64,000 nt of DNA from Verrucomicrobiota bacterium (GCA_023432225.1 JAEYUW010000030.1:1-64000), one strand, 5' to 3'; positions 24,903 through 34,842 are shown, numbered from the stretch's first letter. Notes: a model not told the origin generated them from the sequence alone. Translations and numbers: made by a program.

Positions 24903-26552
24903 TCAGCCGTCGCGCGGCGGCGTGGTGGACGACGTGGGACCCAGGCGCTGGCGCACGGCGCGGGTGTAGAGCGTGATGGGAATCATCGTGGCCACGGCCA
25001 CCACGATGAAGAACCACATCTCGGATTGTTGTCCGTTGGGGTCGGTGACGAGGTGATGCGCCGTGACGTCGTTGGCGTGTCGCGCGAATGCCACCGGAGC
25101 CTCCGCCGCGACGTGCGCGATGCCGAAGCCCTCGCTCCGCGCCGCGAACCAGCCGAGCGCGCTCAGCCACGCGTAAGCTTTGAGGCCGACGGCGATGCCG
25201 CCGATCGCGAGCAAGCCCGTGCCGAATGTGCCGAGGCCGATCACGCCGACACTCACCGCGCCGACTGACAGGAAGCCCACAGCAAACGCTCCCACGCTCA
25301 CCGGCGCGACGGCCACTCCGCCCCACGCGGCCAGCAATCCGTAAGCGCGATCGCCCGCCGCGATCCAGCCGACGACCGGCCCTTCGCCCGCATCGGGCGA
25401 GGAGAACCGCACGTGAACCAGCGGCACGCCGAAGAGCGTGGCGCGGCTGCGAAACACGCCGGCAGAGGACCCGACGCGATCCCGGTCCGCGACGAATAAT
25501 TCCGGGTGACGCTGCCGCTCATCGGTGCGCAATTGACGAAAAAAGGCCATCAGCCGGACCAACCCGACCGGCGCGGCGAGCACGAAGCTCACGACGAGCA
25601 CCTGACAAATCACCGCGAACATCGCGCGCAGTTCCCACCAGCGCAGCGCTGCCGCCGTCAGCCCCCACAGCAAGCCGATGAAGGCCAGCGTGCCGAAGAA
25701 ACAGGCGATCGTCGTGACGACGATCGCGCGCCGTTCGCGCGGCGTGCGCGATTGATCGAGGCCGACGCGCAACTGCATGAGCGCGCTCACGCCGCCGGCG
25801 ACGAAGGCCAGGAGCGTGGCGAGGCTGGTGGTTTTGGCGAGCGCGGTGCCGTGCGCCGCGGCGGCCGCGCCCAATCCCGCGGCCTGCACGGGCGCGGGCG
25901 TCATCGCGGGCAGCGCGGCGAGCACGCCGAGCGTGAACGCCCGACCCGGCGTCGTGCGCGCGAGCGCGCCTTCGACGAACGCGAGCGCCTGTTCCTGCAG
26001 CATCTTGCGACCGCGCGCGAGGCGCTGCTTGACGGCGTCCTCGGTGAGATCGAGCGCGGCGGCGACGTGCTCGATCGAGCGGTTTTCCCGATAGTAGAGC
26101 ACCAGCGGCTCGCGATAGAGCACCGGCACGCGCTCGAGCGCGCGCCACAAGATGGTCTGTTCCTCGGCTTGCATGGCCTTGTCCGCCACGGGCAGTTCGT
26201 CGGCCGCGAGTTCGGCGACTTGCTCCATCGATTCGGCGCCGTGCACCGCGTCGCGCCCGGAGCGGCGACGTTGGCGGCTGATTTGGTGACGAAGAATGCC
26301 GCACAGCCACGGGCGAAGTTTTTCCGGCTCGCGCAATTCGCGCAGACTGCGCCACGCGGCGACGAAGGTTTCCTGCGCCGCATCTTCGCTCTCGGCCACG
26401 TTACCGGTCGCCGAGTAGGCGAGGGAACAAAGCAGGCGTTGGTAGCGCTCCACGATCCGCGCGAAGGCGTCGCGCTCACCGGCGAGGCAGGTGGCCACCA
26501 ATTCGGCGTCGCTGACGGCATCCGCCAAGGCGTTGGATTCAGGCGTGGACAT
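24903..26552 (-). CDS. ECF-type sigma factor fused to a C-terminal multi-pass membrane domain
   Basis: A 549-residue fusion. Residues 1-180 form a complete sigma-70-family ECF protein: region 2 with RYQRLLCSLAYSATGNVAESEDAAQETFVAAWR, and region 4 with ALERVPVLYREPLVLYYRE and VAAALDLTEDAVKQRLARGR. The remainder holds about eight membrane segments, including a run of glycine- and valine-rich helices. No separate anti-sigma gene is adjacent. The membrane part may tether the sigma factor and control its release. I chose the ATG at 26552 because it begins the sigma fold; an upstream start is possible. Similar long ECF sigma factors are known in Verrucomicrobia and Planctomycetes, but this role is inferred. 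Confidence 0.85.
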   Translation of the reverse strand: MSTPESNALADAVSDAELVATCLAGERDAFARIVERYQRLLCSLAYSATGNVAESEDAAQETFVAAWRSLRELREPEKLRPWLCGILRHQISRQRRRSGRDAVHGAESMEQVAELAADELPVADKAMQAEEQTILWRALERVPVLYREPLVLYYRENRSIEHVAAALDLTEDAVKQRLARGRKMLQEQALAFVEGALARTTPGRAFTLGVLAALPAMTPAPVQAAGLGAAAAAHGTALAKTTSLATLLAFVAGGVSALMQLRVGLDQSRTPRERRAIVVTTIACFFGTLAFIGLLWGLTAAALRWWELRAMFAVICQVLVVSFVLAAPVGLVRLMAFFRQLRTDERQRHPELFVADRDRVGSSAGVFRSRATLFGVPLVHVRFSSPDAGEGPVVGWIAAGDRAYGLLAAWGGVAVAPVSVGAFAVGFLSVGAVSVGVIGLGTFGTGLLAIGGIAVGLKAYAWLSALGWFAARSEGFGIAHVAAEAPVAFARHANDVTAHHLVTDPNGQQSEMWFFIVVAVATMIPITLYTRAVRQRLGPTSSTTPPRDG

Positions 26553-26636
26553 GAGTGGTATGAAACAAAGTGCCGTGAAACCGTCGGGTGGTGACAAAAT
26601 ATTTTTCCGGCGCCGCCGCGAGGGCGGCCGCGATGC

Positions 26637-27683
26637 TCAGTCTTTCCTCGGCAGGCTCGCGCCGTCGATCCATTCGCCTTCGACCAAGTGGGTGTCCATG
26701 GCGTGATCGGCGCCGCGCTCGTTGCGCTGGAGTTTCGCGACGAGCAACTCCGTGGCCATCTCCCCGACGCGGGCGTGATTTTGCCAGATGCCGGCGATCT
26801 TGCCGCGACGGTCGCGCAAACCGAGGCTGACCAGCGCGGTGGAGGCCGAGACGGCACGGATGGTTTTCAGCCATTCGTCCGCGCGGTCGCTGGGCGTCGC
26901 GAGGACCGCGTCGGGCTTGTAGCGGCGCAGCCACGCGGCGAATCCCGGCGGCGTGGCTTGCACGGCGGTGTTGATCGGGCCGCGGAGCACGGGCACGTTC
27001 GCCACTCCGGGCTCACGCCAGTGCTCCATCAAAAACGCCGCCTCCCACCGATGACCGATCCGCTCGCTGGCCGTGTCGCCCACGACGAGCCCCACCCGCT
27101 GATAGCCGCGGGCGCGGCACATCTGCACGGCGAGGCGCGTGGCCTGGTAGTGGTCGGTCGATACGCGCTCGAGGATCGGCTCGCGGATGCGCAGGCCGAT
27201 GCCGATCGCGGCGAAATCCGTCACATCGAAATCCACGCGGCTGCCGGCACCGGGCGGCGGCGAGATCAGCACGCCGCCGATGCCGCGCGTGAGCAAAATC
27301 TGGCGGAGGCGCCGGGGATTCATGCGGCCGCGCGTGAGCGAAAATTCCTCGAGGCGGAAATTCAGCTCCGCGGCGCGCGCCTTGGCGCCGTCGTAGATTT
27401 CCACGTAGGCCGGGTTGCGCCGCCAGACCTCCGTCTCGGAGTCGAAGGTGAGATACGCGAGCGTCGTGACGCCGTGCTTCGGCCGTCGTCCGCGCTGTTG
27501 CTGCATGAGCGCGGCGACGAGCGGATTGGGCCGGTAGCCGAGCCGCTCGGCGGCGGCGCGCACCGCGGCTTGCGTGGCCTCCGGGATGCGGGGATCGCGC
27601 CGCAGGGCGAGCGAGACCGTCGTGCGGTGCACGCCGAGGGCGCGCGCGACATCCTCCATGCGGAGTGGGGCGGGGCGATTCAT
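26637..27683 (-). CDS. LacI-family transcriptional regulator
   Basis: A 348-residue repressor. The N-terminal helix-turn-helix MEDVARALGVHRTTVSLALRR is followed by the hinge helix YRPNPLVAALM and a periplasmic-binding-protein-like effector domain (about 65-340). It is transcribed away from a TonB receptor gene 106 bases off and so probably controls the sugar locus at 27790-34763. I saw no convincing symmetric operator in the short intergenic gap. The effector is most likely a sugar taken up or released by that locus. Confidence 0.93.
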   Translation of the reverse strand: MNRPAPLRMEDVARALGVHRTTVSLALRRDPRIPEATQAAVRAAAERLGYRPNPLVAALMQQQRGRRPKHGVTTLAYLTFDSETEVWRRNPAYVEIYDGAKARAAELNFRLEEFSLTRGRMNPRRLRQILLTRGIGGVLISPPPGAGSRVDFDVTDFAAIGIGLRIREPILERVSTDHYQATRLAVQMCRARGYQRVGLVVGDTASERIGHRWEAAFLMEHWREPGVANVPVLRGPINTAVQATPPGFAAWLRRYKPDAVLATPSDRADEWLKTIRAVSASTALVSLGLRDRRGKIAGIWQNHARVGEMATELLVAKLQRNERGADHAMDTHLVEGEWIDGASLPRKD

Positions 27684-27789
27684 TCAACGGCGAGAATAAA
27701 CCACCGCTGGGGCGCGGCAAGTCTCGCTGCTAGCCACTTCGCATCACCGACGCCGTCTTTGCGGAGTCGGGCTGTCACCCCCTAACCCC

Positions 27790-30108
27790 ATGAAGTCGAT
27801 TCTCCGCGTCACCCTCGCCGGCGCCTCCCTGTTGGCTCCGGTTTTGCTCCTCGCCCAGGCCACGGCCACGCCGGCCCAGCCGTCCGAGCCCGTCTTTCAA
27901 CTGCCCGCCTTCAGCGTCACCACCTCGCAGGATCGCGGCTACCGCGCCGGTAATTCCGTGTCGGCGACGCGCATCGACACGCCGATCAAAAACCTGCCGT
28001 TCTCGGTCAACGCGTTCACGGAGCAGTTCATCACCGACATCGGCGCGCGCGCTTTGGAGGACATCCTGAATTTCGCGCCCGGAGTCACGAATGCCGGTCG
28101 CGAATTCGGCACGGGCACGACGAAAGTCAACGTGCGCGGCTTCGAGAGCGACCCGCAGCGCAACGGTTTTCCCAGTGCGGGTTACATCGATGCGGCGACG
28201 GTCGCGCGCGTCGAAGTCGTGAAAGGTCCGGCGTCGCTGCTCTACGGCCAGATCGCGCCCGGCGGCGTGGTGAACTACATCTCCAAGCGTCCGTCCGAGA
28301 AGAAGAGCTACGCGCTCAATCAGAGCGTCGGCAGCTACGGCTACCTGCGTTCGACGGTCGATCTCAACCAGCCGCTCGTCGGCGACAAGGTCCTCGCGCG
28401 CTTCAACGGCGTATGGGAAAATGGTTTCGAATGGGTCGACAAGGCCGAGTCGAAGACGACCGTGCTCGCGCCGGTCGTGACGTGGAAGGTCACGCCGAAT
28501 TCCGCGCTGACACTCGATTACCAGTGGTTCCGCCGTCGCGAGACGCCGGCCTTCATGCGCCAGAGCGTGCGCGTGCCGGTCTCAAACGCCTCGCTCTATC
28601 CGATGCCGGGCAACCCGACGCGTGCGCTCGTGCCGAGCGATTACTTCGGTCACTTCGCGCTGGCCGACAACCGCTACAATCCCGCCAGCGCGCACGATTA
28701 CCGCGACAGTGACTTCGAGAATTTCTTCGCGGAATACGCGGCCAAGTTCGCCGGCTGGGACGTGCGCGGCGTCTTCACGTGGGATAAATCCACGACGCGC
28801 AGCTATCACCACGGCTTCGGCGACGTCACCTCGAACGTGCCCTACGCCATGCTCATCGCCGCGCTGAACGGCGACTACTCGTTCCGCAACGTCATGCAGA
28901 CGCTCGATCAGCTCGTGAACGTCCCGCGCGACGGCGCCACCGCGTTGCGCCGCGCGCAGTTCACGGAGCGCCGCAACCAGAACCGCACGTGGCAACTCGA
29001 AGCCGCGGGCAACTACACCTTCGGCGGCATGAACTGGAAGCCGCTCTTGGGTGCCACCTACCAGACCGGCGTCAGCATCATCGAGCAGCGCACCCTTCCG
29101 ACCGCGCAATGGCCGGCCGCGTGGAACCTGCTCGATCGCAGCACGTGGACCGACACGTTTTTCCCGCTCTCGTCGATGCCCTACAACACGCGCAGCGCCG
29201 CGCCGATCGAGAACACCGGCCTCTACACCGCGCACATGCTTTCGTTTCTGGAGGATCGCCTGATCGCCGTCGGCGGCTTGCGTTGGTCCAAGGCGGACTC
29301 GACAACCTTCAATCAACTTAACGGCACGAAGACGCTCGATTTCAGCACCAAGAAAACCACGCCGCAGCTCGGCGTCGGTTTCAAGCTGCGCCCCGATTGG
29401 TTGATCTACGGCAGCTACAGCGAATCGTTCACCGCGGGCAACCGTCAGCTCCGCACCGCCGGTGTCTTCGATCGCAATGCCGAGCCGTTCGTCGGCACCG
29501 GCTATGAACTCGGCACTAAAATCGATTTCTTCGGCGGTCGCCTTTCCGCGACCGTGGCGGGCTTCTGGCTCGAGCAGGACAACTACACGTTCACGCTCAC
29601 CAGCATTCATCCCGTCACCGGGCTCACCGGCCTAACGGACATCCAGGGCAACACGGTCGTGAGCGAAGGCGTGGACTTCGACCTCACGTGGTCGCCGCTC
29701 GATCACTGGCAAGTCTACTTCGGCGCGAGCTACGCCGACACTTACTACGATGTGATTCGCTCGCCCGACGTCGCCTACCTCGTCGGCACGCAACCCGAGT
29801 CGACCGCGCGCGACCGCTACAATCTGTGGACGCGCTACTCGTTCCCGGCGACCGCCCTCAAGGGGTGGTGGATCGGCGCCGGCTTCAGCTACACCGGCAA
29901 GAAGGCGGAAATCTCGAACAACCCGTATCTGTTCCTTCCCAACCAACTCATCGCCGACGTGACCCTCGGCTACGACTTCAAGGCCAACGGGGCGAACTGG
30001 AACACGTCGCTCGCGTGGAAGAATTTCACGGACGAGGACGAAATCCCGTCGGTCCGCAGCCGCGGCTTGCCGTCGCGCTTGATCTTCTCGCTGGGCGTGA
30101 AGTTCTGA
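27790..30108 (+). CDS. TonB-dependent receptor of a sugar-utilization locus
   Basis: A 772-residue outer-membrane importer. The signal peptide ends near LLAQA. The FQLPAFSVTTSQDRGYRAGN box resembles the TonB-box region common in Opitutaceae receptors. The plug has LEDILNFAPGVTNAG, VNVRGFESDPQRNGFPSAGYID and VEVVKGPASLLYGQ, and the barrel ends with aromatic LGVKF. It is divergent from a LacI regulator and followed by MFS, SGNH, FAD-oxidoreductase and GH130 genes. There is no SusD partner. The plug resembles siderophore-receptor plugs, but the context points to a sugar. Confidence 0.9.
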   Translation: MKSILRVTLAGASLLAPVLLLAQATATPAQPSEPVFQLPAFSVTTSQDRGYRAGNSVSATRIDTPIKNLPFSVNAFTEQFITDIGARALEDILNFAPGVTNAGREFGTGTTKVNVRGFESDPQRNGFPSAGYIDAATVARVEVVKGPASLLYGQIAPGGVVNYISKRPSEKKSYALNQSVGSYGYLRSTVDLNQPLVGDKVLARFNGVWENGFEWVDKAESKTTVLAPVVTWKVTPNSALTLDYQWFRRRETPAFMRQSVRVPVSNASLYPMPGNPTRALVPSDYFGHFALADNRYNPASAHDYRDSDFENFFAEYAAKFAGWDVRGVFTWDKSTTRSYHHGFGDVTSNVPYAMLIAALNGDYSFRNVMQTLDQLVNVPRDGATALRRAQFTERRNQNRTWQLEAAGNYTFGGMNWKPLLGATYQTGVSIIEQRTLPTAQWPAAWNLLDRSTWTDTFFPLSSMPYNTRSAAPIENTGLYTAHMLSFLEDRLIAVGGLRWSKADSTTFNQLNGTKTLDFSTKKTTPQLGVGFKLRPDWLIYGSYSESFTAGNRQLRTAGVFDRNAEPFVGTGYELGTKIDFFGGRLSATVAGFWLEQDNYTFTLTSIHPVTGLTGLTDIQGNTVVSEGVDFDLTWSPLDHWQVYFGASYADTYYDVIRSPDVAYLVGTQPESTARDRYNLWTRYSFPATALKGWWIGAGFSYTGKKAEISNNPYLFLPNQLIADVTLGYDFKANGANWNTSLAWKNFTDEDEIPSVRSRGLPSRLIFSLGVKF

Positions 30109-30240
30109 CGAACCGCGCCGCCCGCAATCGAAGTGGGCGGCGCGCAATCCTCACCCGCGTCACTCGCGTAGCGGCCCACTCCGTCAACCACGCCACGACA
30201 AGATGGCGGTCGTAAGCTCCGCCGCTACCTTCGACGACGC

Positions 30241-31527
30241 ATGTCGCAATCTTCTCAAGTGAACACCACCACTGCCGCCGCATCGCCGACCGCTCATCGC
30301 ATACCGATGCGCGCGTGGCTGCTGCTCGCCTTGGTCGCGGTCGCCGCGGTGTTGTTCATGGTCGACCGGCAGGTGTTGTCGCTCCTCAAGACCACGCTGC
30401 GCGACGAACTCGGCCTGACCGACGTGCAGTATGGGTGGCTGATCACGGCGTTCATGGTGCCCTACACGGTGATGTATCTGTTCACCGGCGGGTGGATCGA
30501 TCGCTGGGGCACGCGCACGATGTCGCTCGTGTTCATCGGCGCGATGTCGCTGGCGACGGTGCTGACCGGCCTGTCGCGCGGATTCACGGATTTGTTTCTC
30601 TGCCGCGTCCTGCTCGGCGTGGCGGAAGCCGGCATCATTCCCGCGAGCATTTTGTTTGTCGTGCTGTGGTTTCCCAAGGAGCGCCGCGCCACGGCCGTCG
30701 CGATCAAATCGCCGCTCGCCGTCTTCGGCACGGTGTCGACGCCGCCGCTCGTGGCGTGGATCACGCTCGAATTCGGCTGGCGCACGGCGTTTGTCGTGCC
30801 CGGCTTGATCGGCCTGCTGGTCGCCGCCGGCTGGTGGACGCTCGATCGGAACCCGCCCGACTACGGCGAGCCGAAACCCGCGCCGATCCCACCCGGCGCG
30901 AAACGTCTCGGCGCCTTCGGACTGTTGCTGCGCAATCGCCGCATCTGGCCGTTGCTCGCGGTGCGCGTGATCAGCGATCCGCTGTGGTTCTTCCTGCTCT
31001 ACTGGCACGCGCCGTTCCTGCAGGAGCAACTCGGCTTCTCGCTCGCGCAGGTGGGACGATGGGCGTGGATCCTGCCGCTCTGCGGCGCACTCGGCAACCT
31101 GCTCACGGGACTCGCGTCCGACAAACTCGTCGCGCGCGGATTGCCGCTGTGGCGCGCGCGAACGTTGCCCCTGCTGGGCGCGACGGTGCTCGCGCCGCTG
31201 GCGGCGTTGCTGCCGTTCGTGCACACGGCGGGCGTCGCGATCGCGCTGCTGGCGCTGCTCTACGTCCTGTGCAACGCCTGGGTGTTTCTCAGCAACGTCT
31301 TCGTCGCGGATCTCGTGCCGCGCGAAAACGTCGCGACTGCCGTCGGCTTGCTCAGCGCGATGGGTGGCGCGACTTCGGCGCTGTTCAATCTCGGCGCGGG
31401 CTGGATGGTGACGCACGCAGGCTACGCGCCGCTCTTCTGGATCGGCGCGCTGCTGCACCCGCTCGCGGCGGTCGTGCTGTGGCGCGCTTACGGACGCAAA
31501 ACCGCCGAGGCGCCGCTCGCCTTATGA
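30241..31527 (+). CDS. MFS transporter
   Basis: A 428-residue inner-membrane symporter with twelve predicted helices. After a polar leader comes FMVDRQVLSLLKTTLRDELGL, then the motif-A-like DRWGTRTMS between helices 2 and 3. The mix of motifs suggests an anion:cation or hexuronate (ExuT-like) symporter branch, which carries sugar acids. It starts 132 bases after the TonB receptor and overlaps the SGNH gene by ATGA. It probably moves the product of the locus into the cytoplasm; the substrate is inferred only. Confidence 0.9.
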   Translation: MSQSSQVNTTTAAASPTAHRIPMRAWLLLALVAVAAVLFMVDRQVLSLLKTTLRDELGLTDVQYGWLITAFMVPYTVMYLFTGGWIDRWGTRTMSLVFIGAMSLATVLTGLSRGFTDLFLCRVLLGVAEAGIIPASILFVVLWFPKERRATAVAIKSPLAVFGTVSTPPLVAWITLEFGWRTAFVVPGLIGLLVAAGWWTLDRNPPDYGEPKPAPIPPGAKRLGAFGLLLRNRRIWPLLAVRVISDPLWFFLLYWHAPFLQEQLGFSLAQVGRWAWILPLCGALGNLLTGLASDKLVARGLPLWRARTLPLLGATVLAPLAALLPFVHTAGVAIALLALLYVLCNAWVFLSNVFVADLVPRENVATAVGLLSAMGGATSALFNLGAGWMVTHAGYAPLFWIGALLHPLAAVVLWRAYGRKTAEAPLAL

Positions 31528-32171
31528 ACGCCCGCCTGCACGAAGCTTTCGCCGCGCCGGAGGCGTGCGCGGTCTTCTACGGCACCAGCCTGACGCGCGC
31601 TGGCGGCTGGGTGGAAATTATCGGCGCGGAACTCGTCGCGCGTTACGCCGCACTGCGCGTCGTCAACGCCGCCGAGAGCGGGCAACACTCACGCTGGGGC
31701 CGGGAGCATTTCGCGGCGCGCGTTCTCGTGCATCGGCCGACCGTGGTGTTTCTCGAATTTGCGATCAACGACGCCGTCGCACGGTTCGCGCTGAGCGTCG
31801 CGGACGCGCGGGCCAATCTCGCAGCGATGCTCGATGCGCTCGCGACAGAGTTTCCGCGCAGCGTCGCCGTGCTGCAGATCATGAATCCCGCGATCGACCG
31901 GCCGGCGGGGCACGACGGCCATCGCCCGCACCTTGCAGCCTACGAGCAGGCCTGGCGCGACGTGGCGCGCGAACGCGGGCTGTTGCTCGTGGACCATGCG
32001 CCCGCTTGGGCGCAGTTGCTCGCGCGCGGCGAGGACGAGTTCCGCCGCTACGTGCCGGACGGCCTGCATCCCAACGCCGCCGGCTACGCGGCCTTCATGC
32101 TGCCGACGTTGCGCGACGCGTTGGGGCTGCGCCACTCCGCGGCGGCACCGACGCACGCTTCTCTTTCATGA
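31524..32171 (+). CDS. SGNH/GDSL-family hydrolase
   Basis: A 215-residue esterase-fold protein. Block I is FYGTSLTRAGGW, with Ser in a GTS rather than GDS setting. Block III is EFAINDAV with the conserved Asn, and block V is DGLHPNAAGY with the Asp-x-x-His pair. No signal peptide is seen, so it may act in the cytoplasm, for example removing acetyl or other acyl groups from an imported sugar. It overlaps both the MFS gene upstream and the FAD gene downstream by four bases, showing tight translational coupling. Confidence 0.85.
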   Translation: MNARLHEAFAAPEACAVFYGTSLTRAGGWVEIIGAELVARYAALRVVNAAESGQHSRWGREHFAARVLVHRPTVVFLEFAINDAVARFALSVADARANLAAMLDALATEFPRSVAVLQIMNPAIDRPAGHDGHRPHLAAYEQAWRDVARERGLLLVDHAPAWAQLLARGEDEFRRYVPDGLHPNAAGYAAFMLPTLRDALGLRHSAAAPTHASLS

Positions 32172-33757
32172 ATTCTCCTGGCTATTACCGACCGGCAAAG
32201 CCGCTCGCACCCGAAACGCCGCCGCGCGTCGCCGACCTATGCATCTATGGCGGCAATGCCGCTGGCATCATGGCCGCCGTGCAGGCGCGCCGCCTCGGTC
32301 TGAGCGTCGTGTTGCTCGATCCTTCGGCCGAGATCGGCGGACTCACCACCGGCGGTCTGAGCTTCACGGATCTCGGCAACGCTGACGCGATCGGCGGACT
32401 CGCGCGCGAATTCTACCGCCGCGCCGGCGCGCACTACGGCGCGGAGATCGAATGGGCGTTCGAGCCGCACGTCGCGAAGAAGGTGTTGGAAAATTTCCTG
32501 CGCGAGGCGGACGTCGCCGTCGAAAGCGGCCACTACGTCGCGGACGCAAAGACGGAGCTCGGCGGCGGCGGTGCGCCGCGAATCGCGGAGCTGACGACGA
32601 CGAGCGGCTTGCGCGTGCGCGCGGCGTATTTCGTGGATTGCAGCTACGAGGGCGATCTCATGGCGGCGGCCGGCGTGACGTTCACTTGCGGACGCGAAGC
32701 GCGGTCGACCTACAACGAGGTTTTCAACGGCCAGCAGATTCACGCGAGCCACCAGTTCGCGCTGCCGATCGATCCTTACGTGACGCCGGGCGATCCACGC
32801 AGCGGCTTGCTGCCCGGCATCGATCCGGACGACTCGTTCGTGCCCGGCGCCGGGGATCGTCGCGTGCAGGCCTACAATTTTCGCGTCTGCATGACGAAAA
32901 ATCCGGCGAACCGCGTGCCGTTTCCGCAGCCCGCGGGTTACCGCCGGGAAGATTACGAGCTGCTCGCGCGCGTGCTCGCGGCGGGTTGGAACGAAGTGTT
33001 TCAGAAGTTCGATCGCATCCGCGGGGAAAAAACCGACACGAACAACCACGGGCCGGTCTCGACCGACTTCATCGGTCAGAACTGGGCGTGGCCGACGGCC
33101 GACTACGCGACGCGCGAAAAGATTTTTCAGGCGCACGTCACTTACCAGCAGGGTTACCACTGGTTCATGGCGAATGATCCGGCCGTGCCGGGGCCCATTC
33201 GGTTGGCCTACGCGGAGTGGGGGCTCGCCGCCGACGAGTTTGCCGCGAGCGGTCACTGGCCGCACCAGCTCTACGTGCGTGAGGCTCGTCGGCTCGTAGG
33301 CGAAATCGTGATGACGTCCGCGCACTGCCTGTCGCGCGAAACGGTCACCGATGTGATCGGTCTCGGCGCCTACCAGATGGACTCGCACAACTGCCGCCGC
33401 CTCGTGCATGCCGGCAGCGTGCTGAACGAAGGCGACGTGCAGGTGAAACTGCCCAAGCCCTACGGCATCAGTTACCGGGCGATCGTGCCACGCGCGAGTG
33501 AGTGCGCGAATCTCTTCGTGCCGGTCTGTGCGAGCGCTTCGCACATCGCCTACGGCAGCATTCGCATGGAGCCGGTGTTCATGACGCTGGCGCAATCGGC
33601 CGTGATCGCCGCCTCGCTCGCGCTGTCGCGCCAGGGCTGCGCCGTGCAGGCCGTTCCTTATGCGGAATTGAAACCGCTGCTCGAGCGCGCCGGCCAGATC
33701 GTGTCGTGGGACCCCACGCGCCTGAACGGGCTCACGGGCAATCCGCCGAAGGAGTGA
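32168..33757 (+). CDS. FAD-dependent oxidoreductase (FAD_oxidored family)
   Basis: A 529-residue flavoprotein. The N-terminal Rossmann motif ADLCIYGGNAAGIMAAVQARR is followed by EIGGLTTGGLSFTDLG, typical of the PF12831 family found in sugar-degrading loci. The middle carries VDCSYEGDLMAAAGV and the C-terminal part ends with IRMEPVFMTLAQSAVIAASLAL. Family members oxidize sugar or polyol derivatives, but few are characterized. It overlaps the SGNH gene and is followed by GH130 with a four-base gap. Its presence argues that an unusual sugar is oxidized during use. Confidence 0.85.
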   Translation: MNSPGYYRPAKPLAPETPPRVADLCIYGGNAAGIMAAVQARRLGLSVVLLDPSAEIGGLTTGGLSFTDLGNADAIGGLAREFYRRAGAHYGAEIEWAFEPHVAKKVLENFLREADVAVESGHYVADAKTELGGGGAPRIAELTTTSGLRVRAAYFVDCSYEGDLMAAAGVTFTCGREARSTYNEVFNGQQIHASHQFALPIDPYVTPGDPRSGLLPGIDPDDSFVPGAGDRRVQAYNFRVCMTKNPANRVPFPQPAGYRREDYELLARVLAAGWNEVFQKFDRIRGEKTDTNNHGPVSTDFIGQNWAWPTADYATREKIFQAHVTYQQGYHWFMANDPAVPGPIRLAYAEWGLAADEFAASGHWPHQLYVREARRLVGEIVMTSAHCLSRETVTDVIGLGAYQMDSHNCRRLVHAGSVLNEGDVQVKLPKPYGISYRAIVPRASECANLFVPVCASASHIAYGSIRMEPVFMTLAQSAVIAASLALSRQGCAVQAVPYAELKPLLERAGQIVSWDPTRLNGLTGNPPKE

Positions 33758-33761
33758 CGCC

Positions 33762-34763
33762 ATGCTCACCCGCCATCCTGCCAATCCGGTTTTGCAGCAC
33801 ACTGATTGTCCGTTCCCCGCGACGACCGTGTTCAACGCCGGCGTCGCGCGCTATGCCGGCCGATACGTGATGCTTTTCCGCAACGACTACGGACGTTGGG
33901 GCGACGAAAAGTTCGACGGCACCAATCTGGGTTTCGCCTCCAGCGTCGACGGTGTGAGTTGGACCGTGCATCCCCGGCCGGTGCTCGACGAGGAGCGCGC
34001 GCGCGATGGCCTCGCGCACCTTTATCCGGCGCGCTTCGGCCGCGGCTTCATCAAGCGGATCTACGATCCGCGCATCACGATCGTCGAGGGACGCGCGTTG
34101 CTCTGTTTCGCCGCGGACACGGCGCACGGCATCTGCGGCGTGATTGCCGAGACGGATGACTTCGAGCGCTACCGCTTTCTCAGCCTGTCCACGCCGGACA
34201 ATCGCAACATGGTCCTGTTTCCCGAGCGAATCGGCGGCGAGTTCGTGCGACTCGAGCGACCGTTTCCCGTTTACATGCGTGCGAATCCGGAGGCGTTTCC
34301 GCTCTGGCTGAGCCGTTCGACGGATTTGCGCTACTGGGGCGCGCAGCGACCGGTGCTCGGTGCGGACGACGTGCCCTATGGGAACAGCAAAATCGGTCCC
34401 GCCGCGCCGCCGGTGCGCACGCGCGCGGGTTGGCTGACGCCGATTCACGCGGTGCGGAAGGACGAGACGCGGCGACTGCAAGGCTGGGAGGCGCGCGGCT
34501 GGTTCAAAACCTACTACGCCGGCCTCGCGTTGCTCGACCTCGACGATCCGTCGCGTGTCGTGGGTTTGATGCGCGAGCCGCTGCTGGCTCCGGACGCGCC
34601 CTACGAGCAGGACGGCTTTCGCGGCAGCGTGATTTTCCCCTGCGGCTTGCTCCTCGACGAGTCGTCCGGCGAGGTCCGGCTCTATTACGGCGCGGCTGAT
34701 ACCAGTGTTGCGCTTGCCACCGGTCACGTCGACGAACTCATCGCGGCCTGCGTGCCGCTTTAA
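33762..34763 (+). CDS. Glycoside hydrolase family 130 (beta-mannoside phosphorylase/hydrolase type)
   Basis: A 333-residue five-bladed propeller enzyme. Markers include VFNAGVARYAGRYVMLFRNDYGRWG, a central RIYDPRITIVEG strand carrying the key Asp, KIGPAAPPVRTRAGWLTPIHAV and the late YYGAADTSVALA. GH130 members act on beta-1,4- or beta-1,2-mannosides, some with inorganic phosphate. Phosphorylase or hydrolase activity cannot be settled by reading alone. It is the last gene of the LacI-controlled locus and the best hint that the substrate is a mannoside. Confidence 0.88.
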   Translation: MLTRHPANPVLQHTDCPFPATTVFNAGVARYAGRYVMLFRNDYGRWGDEKFDGTNLGFASSVDGVSWTVHPRPVLDEERARDGLAHLYPARFGRGFIKRIYDPRITIVEGRALLCFAADTAHGICGVIAETDDFERYRFLSLSTPDNRNMVLFPERIGGEFVRLERPFPVYMRANPEAFPLWLSRSTDLRYWGAQRPVLGADDVPYGNSKIGPAAPPVRTRAGWLTPIHAVRKDETRRLQGWEARGWFKTYYAGLALLDLDDPSRVVGLMREPLLAPDAPYEQDGFRGSVIFPCGLLLDESSGEVRLYYGAADTSVALATGHVDELIAACVPL

Positions 34764-34842
34764 GCGTCCGTCTCAAGCCCGCGAAGATCGCCAGTGAGCT
34801 TTACCGGAAAGCGCCTTATGCGCAATCGCCGTGGAATCACGA

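Noticed and set aside
27684..27789. LacI operator in the divergent gap
   Set aside because: I looked for a symmetric 14-20 base site and found none convincing enough to report.
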